64,000 bases of DNA from Hermodice carunculata (Eukaryota > Annelida > Polychaeta > Eunicida > Amphinomidae), in contig OZ026615.1 in assembly GCA_964020975.1 (NCBI GenBank), forward strand, positions 80,476,962 to 80,540,961, in the 5' to 3' direction. The translations under genes were made by a program, and so were the position numbers. The notes beneath the pieces were generated by a model. The model saw only the letters and a list, made by a program, of their open reading frames with translations, was not told the DNA's origin and ran no database searches. Of the stretch, positions 1 through 11,049 are shown piece after piece. Within the stretch, counting starts at the first letter, position 1. The number at the start of each line of letters is the position of its first letter.

Positions 1-2330
1 TATGTCTTCTGGGGAATTTGTTTTCTAAGCCTTCCTGGACTCTTTGGAAAAAAGGATCGCTTATATATGATCTACTGATACCCAAAGAAAGTGGAAGCAG
101 AGCTGGTCATGTTGGCTGAACCCCATTTTTTCCAAGATGGCGTCTCGCGAGTCAGATCGCAGACAACGGCAGGACAGTGCCAGCCAGGCAATCGCTGCTT
201 GGCAGCATGCTGTGAAGTGTTGATCCAGTGACCACTTCTCCTTCTTCCTTATTGGGAAAAAGTGAGAAGATGGATTCATGGAACCACTGCATGGCTGCCT
301 GGGACAACCATGAACATTGTTCAGGTTGTCGCCAGCAACTTGGCCACCTGTGTTCTCCAGAAAGCACATCAGTTTTGTGCTAGGTGGGGTGAGGACAAGT
401 GGCTGCTCTATGAGAAGGCCCAGGGAAAGTGCAAGGGGGCTGTTAAAGCATAAGTGGCAGCTTGCTGCTGCTAAATGCTGGGCCCCTGACTCTGATTCCA
501 TTGAGCATTCTCCTCCAGCAGCGTACACCACTGGAGAAGCGTATGCAAACCCACAAGGCTTGCTTTCAGGCTCAGGTGGCTGCCATCTCTTTGCCAGTAA
601 CCCATCCGGGGGAAAAAGGAGAAGATGCAACCACAGGTCAGGCAGCAACAGATCACCTTGTGGGATCTTGCGTGCCTGGCGCTACCTAAGATGATGACTG
701 AGGTTCACTGGCCTTTGACCTGAGGTTCTCAGCAGCCCTGGAGTCTATGGCCAGGAGTCATCAGATGCAGATGGACCTATCTAGTTACTGATTGCTCCCT
801 CGCAGTCAACCACTTCAGAGTTCCCCATACAAAAATGTTTAGTTTGCAGCTAACTAGCCCATAATTAGCGGCTTCAAAGTGCCCCATCCAAAATGTTTAG
901 TTTGCCTCTAACTATCCACAAATTAAAAACTTAGCAGCAAGAATTAAAATGACTGAGCTGCTAGATGCTAAGCTGCTGCTAGGTAGGCACTAAGCTGCCA
1001 CTGCCTAGTGACTGGGTTTTGTTGCTGCCCACCCTAGTGCTACCTTAGCCACAAGAACTTTGTTTTTGACCAACCTAGCACCAGCTTAGCAGCATGAACT
1101 TTTTTCCTGACCAAGTTAGCGGCAGCTTAGGGAGAGGAACTTTGTTCCTGACAGCCCTAGCGGCAGCCTAGGAAGAAATTTGTTTCTGACCAACCTACTA
1201 GTGGCAACTTAACAAGGACTTTGTGACTCTCCAGCTTTAAGGGATTTCTCTACTCCCTCCATATAACTCCTCAAGAGACAAAAGGGAACAAAAAATTTGT
1301 GAAACATTACATGAAGCCATCACATTCATCCTGGCTTGAAAGGTGAGGCCTTCCCTGGTGAAGAAGGGAATCAAAGTTCGGACCCATGACCAGCCCTGAA
1401 GGCATGCCACAATGGAAGCTGGTCCAGCAGCTACTTGCATTATGGGGCCATGGCTTTGTCAAGGGATGTGGCTGGGCCTTAAAGATTCTTGTCTGCCGCT
1501 ACAAAAAACTACAGACACCTTAAAGACCTTAATCCAGTACTGGAGTTGGCTAGTTGGCTAGTAACAAAATGGGAAGCCTCGTCTGGAGACCAAATCTCTG
1601 GACCAGATAGCCAGACAAGAACACAGACTATTCATATTGCTAGACCATGACACGGATTGCATCTGGAATTCAGATGGATCACTGTTTGAACCCATGGTCT
1701 GTTGGCCACATTGGATGATGGTCCAGTAAAACCCAAGAGTATTAAGCTATGTAGTGTGAGGGACAAAGTGCAAAGCCTGCATTACACTAATCATGCTGTC
1801 ATAGTGACTGGAAAAAATTGCCAAAAAAGATGGGTCAGATTCTATTCCAGAATCAGCATGGAAACCAAACCATGGTCCAGCCCTTAAGTCAGACCAGTTG
1901 GTAAAACTGTGAACTTGCCAGAGCCTGAAGTGGCTGCATCTAGGAAAAGCAGACTGAGTAGCCTGGTCTAGCCCAGAGCCCAGCACAGGTGCAGCCCTAG
2001 CACTACAAAGGCAGCCAGTAAATCATGAAAATATCCTTAGCTCATGCATAGATGCCTACCTCACCTGTCTACTTTTCAACTGGAAGAGATGGGATACAAT
2101 ATTACAGGTATGACGAAGGTCAAGTTAATCGCAGAAGGTCAGCATAAAAAGCCAGAAAACTGGGGTGAATCAAAGAAATATTCCTGGGTTGGCCATACAT
2201 GTATGGTTTGGCTATGCAGGAGTGGTGCAACCTATGGGGCATGTAAAGTGAGCACCTCAGCTTTTGCTTTTCTTGGATAAGTGGATCCCTGAAGGGATTA
2301 GTCATTACCCTATTTTTCCAATGGGCAATG
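1..2330. other. unclassified retroelement-like sequence
   Basis: The first 700 bp have a base composition and a Cys/His phrase (HCSGCRQQLGHLCSP on the plus strand near 317) reminiscent of the gag-like parts of the DIRS-like fossils. No reverse transcriptase or terminal repeat is visible. The long minus-strand frame over 61-648 matches nothing I know. No ADCY10 exon was found here, although the next one is expected in this direction. Confidence 0.3.
960..1225. repeat. degenerate 41-bp minisatellite
   Basis: Units such as TGACCAACCTAGCACCAGC, TTAGCAGC and GAACTTTGTT recur, with starts near 1023, 1067, 1108, 1148 and 1187 (spacing 39-44 bp). The units are imperfect. Confidence 0.7.
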
Positions 2331-3010
2331 TATTATGATATAAATTGGTATGTTTAAACAATTAGCATAACAAGCTGATGTTGTTAGATTTTAAATCTGA
2401 TGACCAGTATACCCTTTCATTTTGGCACAACTTTTTTTTATCTATTTGCATCTATTCTTTCAATTAATCATAAGCCTCAAAATGAAGGATACTGCTAAAT
2501 ATTTACATTTGTTATTTTTGTTAGCATTGAAAGAATAGGAACGGTAGTGTAGTTCATGAGGCAATGGTTACACTAGAGCATCTCGTGCAACCAACGTGCT
2601 GCGCAATAATATCCTCATGCTTGGCCTGGGACTGTTTTCACTTCCCAATTGCTAGCGCCTCCGAAGCGTTTGATTCATAGGCCTAAGCATAATGGGAAGA
2701 CGGTATCAGATGATCAAGAATTGCATATCTACTCGTCAAAACTTGCCTAAATGTTTTCTTTTACCGGTTTTGCAAGCTTTATTGAAATAAAGTTGTTGTG
2801 TTATTCGGAACTATTTTTTCCCAATTTTGTGTTCCAGGAGTTGCCTTGACAACTGATGGCTGATGTAGTAGCCCCGCCTACTTGGCTCCTCCCACTAGTA
2901 AACAAAAAGGCGATTTTTTGTAAATTAACAAGCTAAAAACGATTTTAAATCAACTATCAATGATAATACTTACTCTTATGTCAATAGAAATTGATGTTAA
3001 ATGTAAATAT
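2331..3010. other. AT-rich intron, no feature seen
   Basis: Non-coding sequence presumed to be ADCY10 intron. I see no exon, RNA gene or terminal repeat. Confidence 0.5.
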
Positions 3011-3162
3011 AAGAATTAAACTTCCTCTCTAGTATAATTACGGGCGCATGGTTGCAGTTTGTGTGACAGGCATTTCTTTGATGACGCGCGTCTTCAGAAA
3101 TGCCTGTCACACAAACTGCAACCATGCGCCCGTAATTGCACTAGAGAGGAAGTTTAATTCTT
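3011..3162. repeat. 152-bp near-perfect palindrome in an ADCY10 intron
   Basis: Arms at 3011-3077 and 3096-3162 match over 67 bp with two mismatches (TA against GC at 3034-3035). The 18-nt centre contains GACGCGCGTC, itself a palindrome, so nearly the whole segment can fold. It lies 81 nt downstream of the ADCY10 donor at 3243. It could be a fold-back MITE. Its RNA would form a long hairpin in the ADCY10 pre-mRNA. Confidence 0.9.
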
Positions 3163-3243
3163 TAATGCTTTCGACGTATCTCATGTTCTTGAGTGGCTTT
3201 TACACATACATGTACATATTACCATAGTTTCTTAGGGCTTTAC

Positions 3244-3376
3244 CTTCACATCCAAATTGTCCAGATCCTCATTCTCACTATCTGCAGGCACAATAATAAT
3301 ATCTCCAGCCAAGTACATTTCACGAAGCAACTGCTCACACCAGGAGGGTACTCCCCGACTTCTTTCTTCCAAAATA
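3244..3376 (-). CDS. ADCY10: ADCY10 exon: VPSWCEQLL block
   Basis: This 133-bp exon encodes ILEERSRGVPSWCEQLLRE, then MYLAGDIIIVPAD and an acidic end (SENEDLDNLDVK). It corresponds to human LGEGSCGIPFYCEELLKN, the conserved block that closes the first NTPase lobe. The acceptor is ACTGCAG and the donor is AAG|GTAAAG. It ends in phase 0. No later exon was found in the remaining 3.2 kb, so the following coding sequence lies beyond the left edge. A 152-bp hairpin begins 81 nt downstream of this donor. Confidence 0.9.
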
Positions 3377-5040
3377 CTGCAAGAAGACATGAACGTCATG
3401 ATGAATATACAAGGAAGGTTTATTTTGGGTGTTTTATTGAGGGTCATGCATTAAACTACACTGCATGTGACATAGTTGTCTGACTTGATAATCTATCAAA
3501 TTGAGATACAATCTACCTTAGGATTCTATTTTGCATCTGCTCTCGATGCAGTCTATTAATCATACTCTACAGACACACAACTTTATCATCAAATGTATGA
3601 AGTTGATTGGAGTGTATAAGATACTTTATCCTGTTAAAGACCCTTCTGCACAGGTATTTCTGCCACCTGGCAGAAAGAGCCATCTCTCCCATTGGTGGGT
3701 GATGAGTAACCACAAGGTCACAGCCAGGTACAAAATCCCATTTCCCCTCCTGTATGAAAAACTCCTGGTCTTTCTCCTCTTCCATTGGGCATTTTTGTCC
3801 CTGCTGTGAAAGCTGTAGTAAATTCGAAGGTATACAAACACTAATATTGAGCCGTATGATTTCATTCAAATAAATTACTGAGAAACCACTGATTTTCTAA
3901 TTGCTCTCATCTCATTAGTGACAGCTCTGTTCCACAAGATCATTTCTTTCATATGACAATGCCCTGTTGAATCCTTGATATTTGTCATATTTATAACCAG
4001 ACACATGCAGTAATCTCAAAACTGTATACCAAATAGCTACAAATAATTGGTGTTCAGGTCAATCCTTTTTTCGACCTCTTCATTCACAGATTTTTTGTTC
4101 TTTTTCTCAAGAAATTAAATTTTTCTTTTCTTTTCACTTTGAGAACTTTGGAGTTGACCCCTTCTTCACAGTTTTCTTCTTTTAGCATCGTTTGCAAGTA
4201 TAATTTGCTGATTCCAACTGCATCAATCAGGCTTACCATGGGCTTGTTTAATGCAAAAAGAAAAGTGTGCCCTGTTTTCCTCAGATTGAAAATATTTGTC
4301 AGTCAAACTTTTCAACCTTTTATCTTCATCTGAGAATTTCATGGGGTCACCTCTGTTTAAGTTATTTATGTCTCTGTGGCCATTTCACAAAGCATTTGAT
4401 TTGATCCTGACTTTTATCCCAAAATTAAAATCAAGGTGGTTTGGGCCCTAAACTACTTAGTCCTTGGCTCAACGTTTGATTAAAACTTTGAGGATTAGGC
4501 ACATATGCTCTTGGCAACAATATCAACTTAAAGATTTACAGCTTCATTTCATTAAATCAATCTTAGTTTGATCCAGGATTAAAATCTAGATTAAATAAAG
4601 ATTGGTTAATAAAATGGAAACTTTAAAAAAATCAAAAGTTCAAGTTACAGTGGAAAACACGGAATAATTAATCCTGAAGTTTAGATCAATAAAGACTAGG
4701 CAAGTGCCAAGGAGGCAAATGTGCCGGTTTCCAAATAATCAAATGTTGCTTTGTGTATTTAAAGGCCTGCATCCTGAGTGGTGAAGCACTGAACAGTCTG
4801 ACCAATTTCATCCTCAAATGGACTCTTCAGAGACTGAGCTGTAACACAAACACCGGTAATTATACCCTAATGTGACCAGCTGTATACTGACCTATTGTTA
4901 CATTGATGTAACATTTGATTGGGAATAAAGATAGTTCCAATAAAAGGTGCCCATGTGCAGCCAGATTAAATTAATCTGTCAAATATTTGTCAAACCACGT
5001 CTACGGAAAGCAAGCAAGGGAACTGAAAAATATTGCATAA
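3377..5040. other. ADCY10 intron, no feature seen
   Basis: AT-rich sequence upstream of the exon at 3376. The short frames at 3531-3869 show no conserved motif and no matching splice phase. Confidence 0.5.
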
Positions 5041-5041
5041 T

Positions 5042-5330
5042 ACACTAGTAACTTGTTTCCGTATTAGTGGGTTTTTCGGCGTTTCAGGGTGGTTTCCGGC
5101 GTGTACCAGCGTGAGACAGCGTAAGCTAGCGTTGCAAATGCTGGGAAATGCCAACTAACACTGAGAAACACCAAAATCCAATTAAGCATTTTGGAGCTCG
5201 GCATTAGCCAGGGTTGGTCGGCATTTTCCAGCATTTGACACACTTTCAACGCTGGCAACCACTGGGAAATGCTGATTAACATTGGCTACTGCTGGAAAAC
5301 GCTCTGTAAGTCCTTTTAACTAGCAAACTC
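5042..5330. repeat. dispersed repeat, CACTAGTAACTTG family, copy 1
   Basis: The copy starts CACTAGTAACTTG and carries GCGTGAGACAGCG, AATGCCAACTAA, CACCAAAATCCAA and TTTTGGAGCTCGGCA in order. The same order occurs at 21078-21260. Internally it is full of short CAGCGTT/GGCGTT echoes. It is GC-richer than the surroundings and non-coding. Confidence 0.8.
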
Positions 5331-6199
5331 ACTGGGATACATGTGAAATTTGAATTCAGTTGAACTGGGATAAGAAGGATCCCTGGAAATTTGTGTCTTG
5401 TACTTGTACTAATCATCAATGTACTTTTATTTTTCATACTCATGGGCAACATAACATAGTTATCTTTAATACTATGATGACGATTTATCCATTGAGGTGT
5501 ATGTGTGGTGAATGACCTTGCTCATGATCACTGATATTTTGGTCACCTCAGTCTTGGTTATGAAGTAAATACAAACAAAACCCTGTTTTCAATAATTTAA
5601 AGACGGCACAGCAATTTTTTATTGTATGTACAGCACAAGCCAATGTACATGTATACCTATGGGTCAGCATAAATGTTATTCCAGGTGAATAAAATAAATG
5701 GAATTTATTATCAAATGCACATTTCTTCATTGTGGCATGTGCCATTGGTAGGCTCATTTTGTGTACATCAAAGCTGACACAGCTGCATTGCATTTTTTTT
5801 TTATAAAAATGTTTTTTCTGAGAGAGAGTTAAAACAGAGACCAACTCCATGTACCTAGTAAACATGAACATATATGTTTACACTGGAGTTGAACAGAGCT
5901 CACATGCCTCTGTTGAGTCCAGCTATGGATGAAACCCGTCAGGCATTCTGGCACATCAAGTATCTACTTTCATCAACACTTACCTTGTCTTTTTACCATT
6001 ATAATGGTTGCTCAGTTTTAGCACAGACTGACAGACGGTACATTCAGAATAGATCCCATTTTTCCCATGTAATAGGAATGGTCATTCGGACACAATTAAA
6101 ATGCAATCAGAGATTGCTGGATCCATGCCCCCCCCCCCACCTCATTTATAACTTTGCTTATCACAGGTCTCATTTTGGAATTACTGCAGTCAATAAAAA

Positions 6200-6760
6200 T
6201 AGGCTATCACCGTGACCCAGATACTTGATCTAGCGACCTACTTTTGTTTCATGACCTACTTTTGTTTTATGACACACCCTTAGGTCAAGACATGTGTGTG
6301 AAGTTTCATAAAACTAGTTAAATAGTAAAGGAATTATAGCCCAGACAGGATTTTTCAAGGATATGTCTCTGTGACCCATATACTTCACCTACTGTTGGTA
6401 CATGACATCCTTTTATGTTCAGATGCACCTGTGTGTAAAGTTTCATTTATTTAAGCAAATTATAGCCTGTACACAAATAGCAGACAGAGGCATCGACAGA
6501 AAAAGCAATTACGATATATGCCCCTCCCCCGGTAGGTGTTGAATGACAAGCGAATTATAGATCGGACACGAATTGCAGACAGCCGGATGCATAGATGGAT
6601 AAAGTGAGTACTATATGCCCCTCCTCCAGTGGATGGGTGGGGAGTGGGGGCATAATTATGAACTGCATGGCCTTGATAGAGTTTCAAGTGCAAAATCAAG
6701 GTCCAAGTTGAAATTAACCTTAAATTCTCAGGAGAAGCTTTCAATTATCATGAAGCCAAA
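6200..6760. repeat. dispersed non-autonomous repeat with duplicated tail
   Basis: It contains GTGTGAAGTTTCATAAAACT and a tail made twice: CAGACAGAGGCATCGACAG..ATATATGCCCCTCC and CAGACAGCCGGATGCATAG..TATATGCCCCTCC (near 6480 and 6587). The style matches the many GACGGAC-tailed repeats of marine invertebrates. It lies in the ADCY10 intron between the exons at 8063 and 3376. Confidence 0.55.
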
Positions 6761-7690
6761 TGAAGCAAAATTGCCTTGTGAACTTTGGAATTAAATTAAC
6801 CAAGGTCATCATTAGATATTAACTTACATCCTGACCCTTATTGTGGACCATCAGTGCAAGTCTGAAGTGCGTTAATAATGTGGATCGAGCACAGGCTACA
6901 AAAAAGCCCGTAAAACTCTGTAAATTTCTCACTGTTTACAACAATTGTGTTTCTAGGTCAGGTCGCTTGTCAGTCAGCTGAAATTATTATCGGATGATCA
7001 TCTGCCCCCCATCTGTCTGCTGTCCATCAACCATTCACCTTTTAGCTCCGCTAACAGACAAAAAGGATGGGTAGTCATTCATCCCCAATCCACAATTACA
7101 TTTTCAGCTTCTCCAAAGATGCTGGCTAGATTCTCAGAATGTCTTTTGTACGAATCTCTACTAAGTTTGTTCAAATGGCCAAGCTACATTGATTTTTCTT
7201 TAAATACTTTTCCATGAAATATTTTAAAACAAAGAAAATGTTAAAATGTTCAGCCAATTGCTTCAAAATTTTATGGGGACAACTCTGGGTATAGCCCTTG
7301 ACCTTATTTGTTCAACAGAGGGAGCAGCAATTTCATTTGTTTGAATCGATTTTGTGTTTTGTGTAATTTTTTTTACTTCTCTCAGATAATATAAGCTCTT
7401 CCTAGTCAAGCTGGAAATAAGTGAAGCATGAACAACTGAAAAAATTTGACAGAGACATGCTTCAACAATGTCTTCCAAATTTGTAGAGTGTCTGTCTGTT
7501 TTTGTGAGAAGTCAAAATGTCAATTGCTGACAGTATACAGGCCTCAACTGATGAATGAGAGGCTTTAGCATAAGGATAAACTCAGCTGACTAACATGTTG
7601 GCTGAGATTTTAAAAAAGGTAATTTGTGAATGTGAAAGACCAGTGCATGCAAAGATGGCATAAGTTCTGGCTGACAAGTGAACTGAGTCA

Positions 7691-7729
7691 ATGCATTATC
7701 GGTGTCAGGCACTGACACTGATAATGCAT
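7691..7729. repeat. short hairpin
   Basis: ATGCATTATCGGTGTCAG and its inverted copy are separated by GCA, with one mismatch in 18-19 bp. It is in intron sequence with nothing else recognised around it (6761-8062). Confidence 0.75.
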
Positions 7730-8062
7730 GGTCAAACAAAATGTATGTGTACATGTACTGGTAGCATACTAACAGTGCATATATGTTTATTACAGAAGAG
7801 GCCACCCTTCCGCCATAAAGGTAGTCATTTGTGACCAGTAAAATAACATGACAACAACTGGATTGATGACAGGTTTATCACATGAGAATAGCAGGATTCT
7901 TGAATTTACAGATTAGTCTCTTTAGAACTGTTTTCTCTCAAAGCAGGTATATCTCAAGCCAAGCACTGTGTACAAAATATAAATGTTTAACCAATAAACC
8001 AATTGATGATGCATTTATAACATAAATTTAAATATATACACATACATACATACACACATTAC

Positions 8063-8340
8063 CTCAATAGTTCTTCTGGTACACTTATGACATCTAGCAG
8101 CTGGCAAGCCAGGGGTCCCAAATAGTCTGCATGCAAACCACCTAATCTGATGTGTAATGTTTGTTTACTGCTCAGCACAAGGTCTGCACTAGGACAACTA
8201 ACTCGAGATGAAGTCCGCATTGTCATTACCACCAGAGATCGTGCATCTTGTCCAAGATCAACCAAAAATTCCCAAGATGCTGTATCCATAAAGTGTGCGT
8301 CATCAACAGCAAACAACAGGAAGCCCAATTTAACCGTCAT
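8063..8340 (-). CDS. ADCY10: ADCY10 exon: Walker B and following NTPase segment
   Basis: This 278-bp exon begins MTVKLG, continues FLLFAVDDAHFMDTASWEF, and ends near LLDVISVPEELL. FAVDDAHFMD is the Walker B equivalent of human IFIIDEAQFVDSTSW. Four hydrophobic residues followed by acidic residues suit magnesium and ATP hydrolysis in this domain. The acceptor is ACTTCAAG and the donor is AG|GTAATG, leaving two bases to join the next exon as Ser. The opening Met is internal and is not a start codon. Confidence 0.92.
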
Positions 8341-8344
8341 CTTG

Positions 8345-8700
8345 AAGTATAAACAAGAGGACTATGATAGTCCTGTGCTCAGCTGACCTTGCATGCACAG
8401 ACTGAACTGGTCCTGTGAACTATGATAGCAAGGTCACCTGTTTCACACTATGATCACTGTTGCTAACATGTACATATCCCCATGCCAATCTTTAAAAAAA
8501 ATACAGAAAAATAGCAGCACCACCTGTCAAACAAATTAAGGTCTTGGAGTTCGCACAAGTGTCCCTACGTATTTTCGATGTAATTGGCTGAGCAGAAGAA
8601 TTTTTTAAAGATTTTGTCAAAAATTAACAAAATTCATTAAAAATCCAAAATTCACTGCACAGCACTTGACAATTCCAAATGCCCATTCAATGATTCACCA
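8345..8700. repeat. AACAAGAGG-family repeat, head copy
   Basis: AACAAGAGGACTATGATAGT begins a hairpin (GGACTATGATAGTCC) and is followed by CTCAGCTGACCTTG, as in the head of the composite repeat at 43089. Further in are CAGCACCACCTGTCAAACAA and GTAATTGGCTGAGCAG, phrases of the same family. It starts 5 bp from the ADCY10 exon acceptor at 8341. Confidence 0.7.
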
Positions 8701-8925
8701 TGTTTCAACATTGTTGCCCACTGTATCCTGTGTTTACTTTGTCAAAGAAATAAATGAACAAAAAAAAAACCTTTTTCATTATCATACAAAATTTTATTTC
8801 AGTAATTGACTTTAGTGACAGATGCAATGAAAGGGTGAAGGCAGTGTCCACATATCTGAAATTGGTTGTTGAATCTTTTTCCAAGTTTTGTAAATGAAAG
8901 TTCACAGTAACTTCACCCATTTCAA

Positions 8926-9175
8926 GGTCTGAGAGGTCACTATCACTGGTATCAATATCAGCTGATCAGTATCGCCCCACTTAGATCCTGATGATTCATC
9001 TGTCTTCACCACTGCTGACACTAGTACTTGCAATCTGACTCAGTATAGGTGGTCTGAGAGGTCACTATCACTGGTATCAATATCAGCTGATCAGTATCGC
9101 CCCACTTAGATCCTGATGATTCATCTGTCTTCACCACTGCTGACACTAGTACTTGCAATCTGACTCAGTATAGGT
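8926..9175. repeat. perfect 125-bp tandem duplication
   Basis: 8926-9050 and 9051-9175 are identical base for base. Each begins GGTCTGAGAGGTCACTATCA and ends GACTCAGTATAGGT. Identity shows a recent event or a sequence assembly effect. On the minus strand an acceptor-like TTATTTTTCAG ends at 9203 and opens a frame (IQGIEEEVQPILSQIASTSV) that soon stops in the repeat. Confidence 0.95.
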
Positions 9176-9469
9176 TGAACCTCTTCCTCTATGCCCTGAA
9201 TCTGAAAAATAAACAAAAATTACTGTTTACTACAAATGAAAATTAAGGGCTGTTCATGTATCAGCATGTGTGCCCATAACAGTGTTAAGCAATACTTCAA
9301 CTTAGACATGTAGTTACCTTGATCAGGCCTGTAGTAGTTTAGCCCATCTGTCAGTCGTATTTTCCCCCCATATTTAATTTGACATTTTGTACATTTTTAA
9401 TGTAATAAACTTCACTGTTGTACTTTGCCACTAGTACACTAACTGCAGCTATGCAGGTCACATTTAATT

Positions 9470-9536
9470 TCAATTTTGAATTTATTAACATCATGAACAT
9501 AATACTTTTGACAAGACCACACAATGCCAGCAACCC

Positions 9537-9591
<55 letters not shown>

Positions 9592-9995
9592 GAACTCCCC
9601 CCCCCCCCAAAAAAAGTACAAACATTAAAAAAAGTAAAAATTGCGCAGGGGTCCCCCTAGACAAACCACTTTTAAGATTTTACCACCTTGCCCTACACCT
9701 CAGTCTATCAACTGGCAGAACTTCCCCCAAACTAAACAGTACGCGATCACAGAGTTTCTCAATCATTCTAATTTTGAATTTATGCACATAATCCTTTTGA
9801 CAAGACCACAAAACCCCAGCAACCATAACCCCCCCGAAAAAATGAAGTCCCAGTTTAAGAAAAAAATTTGAGCAGGGGTCCCCCTAGACAAACCGATTTT
9901 TAGATCCCCCCCTTCCCCCTACACCTCCCTCCACCAACTGGCAGGACTGTTCCCGAACTAAACTTAACAATACATGATCACAGAGTTTCTCAATA
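9470..9995. repeat. diverged tandem duplication with CA and C tracts
   Basis: Two units of about 300 and 225 bp share AATTTTGAATTTAT, CTTTTGACAAGACCACA, GCAGGGGTCCCCCTAGACAA, CAACTGGCAG and GATCACAGAGTTTCTCAAT. The first contains a CA microsatellite (9542-9588) and a C run (9597-9608). Repetition of CA makes spurious frames on both strands. Confidence 0.75.
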
Positions 9996-11049
9996 TTTAG
10001 CAGTTCTGTGTTGCTGATGCAAGAAACAGACTTTCATCTTGCTACTACTTGGGAACCTTTTCAGTTGTGACAGGTATCTCCAATGGCAAATCATATGCAG
10101 ATGCACTCATCAGTCAACCACACCTATTATGTCCAAACGAGTAAGAAATCTTACCTGTAAAACTTCCCTTTTACAAGTCCCATTAGGTATCAGTCAACAA
10201 TATTGCACAATGTCTACTTCAATCTGGGTCAAGCATTTTCATACTAGTTTGCCAAAATAACATTGTGACTCACTATCTGGGTTCCAGTGATGGTGTATTA
10301 TAACAGTTATTTGTGAAATTTTCCAAAGTTTTCTAGCCTTAGGTCAATTAAGTTAGGGGTTACTAAACCTGATGGTTATTATGTCTGTTGAAGTGTAATA
10401 TTACAGCCCACAATTGTGAAGTAGATAGGTAAGACCAATGACATTCCCAATTTTTTGTTCATAACTACAACAAAATACACCAACAGCAAATATAAATACA
10501 TGCACTTGATCCATATTACTAATATTTTAACAGCCCATAGAGTGAGGATGCGTGGCCATCATTCAAAACTTCAAGGATCAACATGACAAAGACTGCGTGA
10601 AGTTGCAGATTCTTTGTATTGCTGTCATTTTGTTAAGCATTTTGCCAATTAATTCAAATAAAATGTATATTTTGGTCAGAGCAGCCTGAAAAAAAATTCT
10701 ATACCTATACCTTTTTGCTTGTCCCATGCGAAATTGACAACTTTACCAGACACTGGCTTCAGGCTAGTGGCAAACACCGTCGCAGACAGTGCATGTGTGC
10801 TGGTGTGAAACTGAAAGTTTCAATGCCAATGTCGCTCTGCACACGCAGCAAAGCTGAAATCAGGTCTAATTATATATTACTAAATGTATGAATTTCATTA
10901 AATTTTGCAACAGGCTTATAAAATACAATGATGCAGTAGCCCGTTTAAGAATTGGTACCATACTATCAACGCCAACTGACGTTTCATCACCACGCTCGAT
11001 CCTGGGCTTCAGTGCCTATATATACACAAGCGTGCACAAAATGTATAAT

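Noticed and set aside
61-648. 195-residue minus-strand frame as a gene
   Set aside because: No domain, no splice context and low-complexity composition; more likely chance in old repeat sequence.
9120-9202. Additional ADCY10 exon after the acceptor-like site at 9203
   Set aside because: The exons at 17278 and 8340 join directly in phase 0 and match human sAC without it. The frame here ends in a stop and has no similarity to sAC.
9351-9660. Frames rich in Cys-Val or His-Thr repeats
   Set aside because: They are direct translations of the CA microsatellite.
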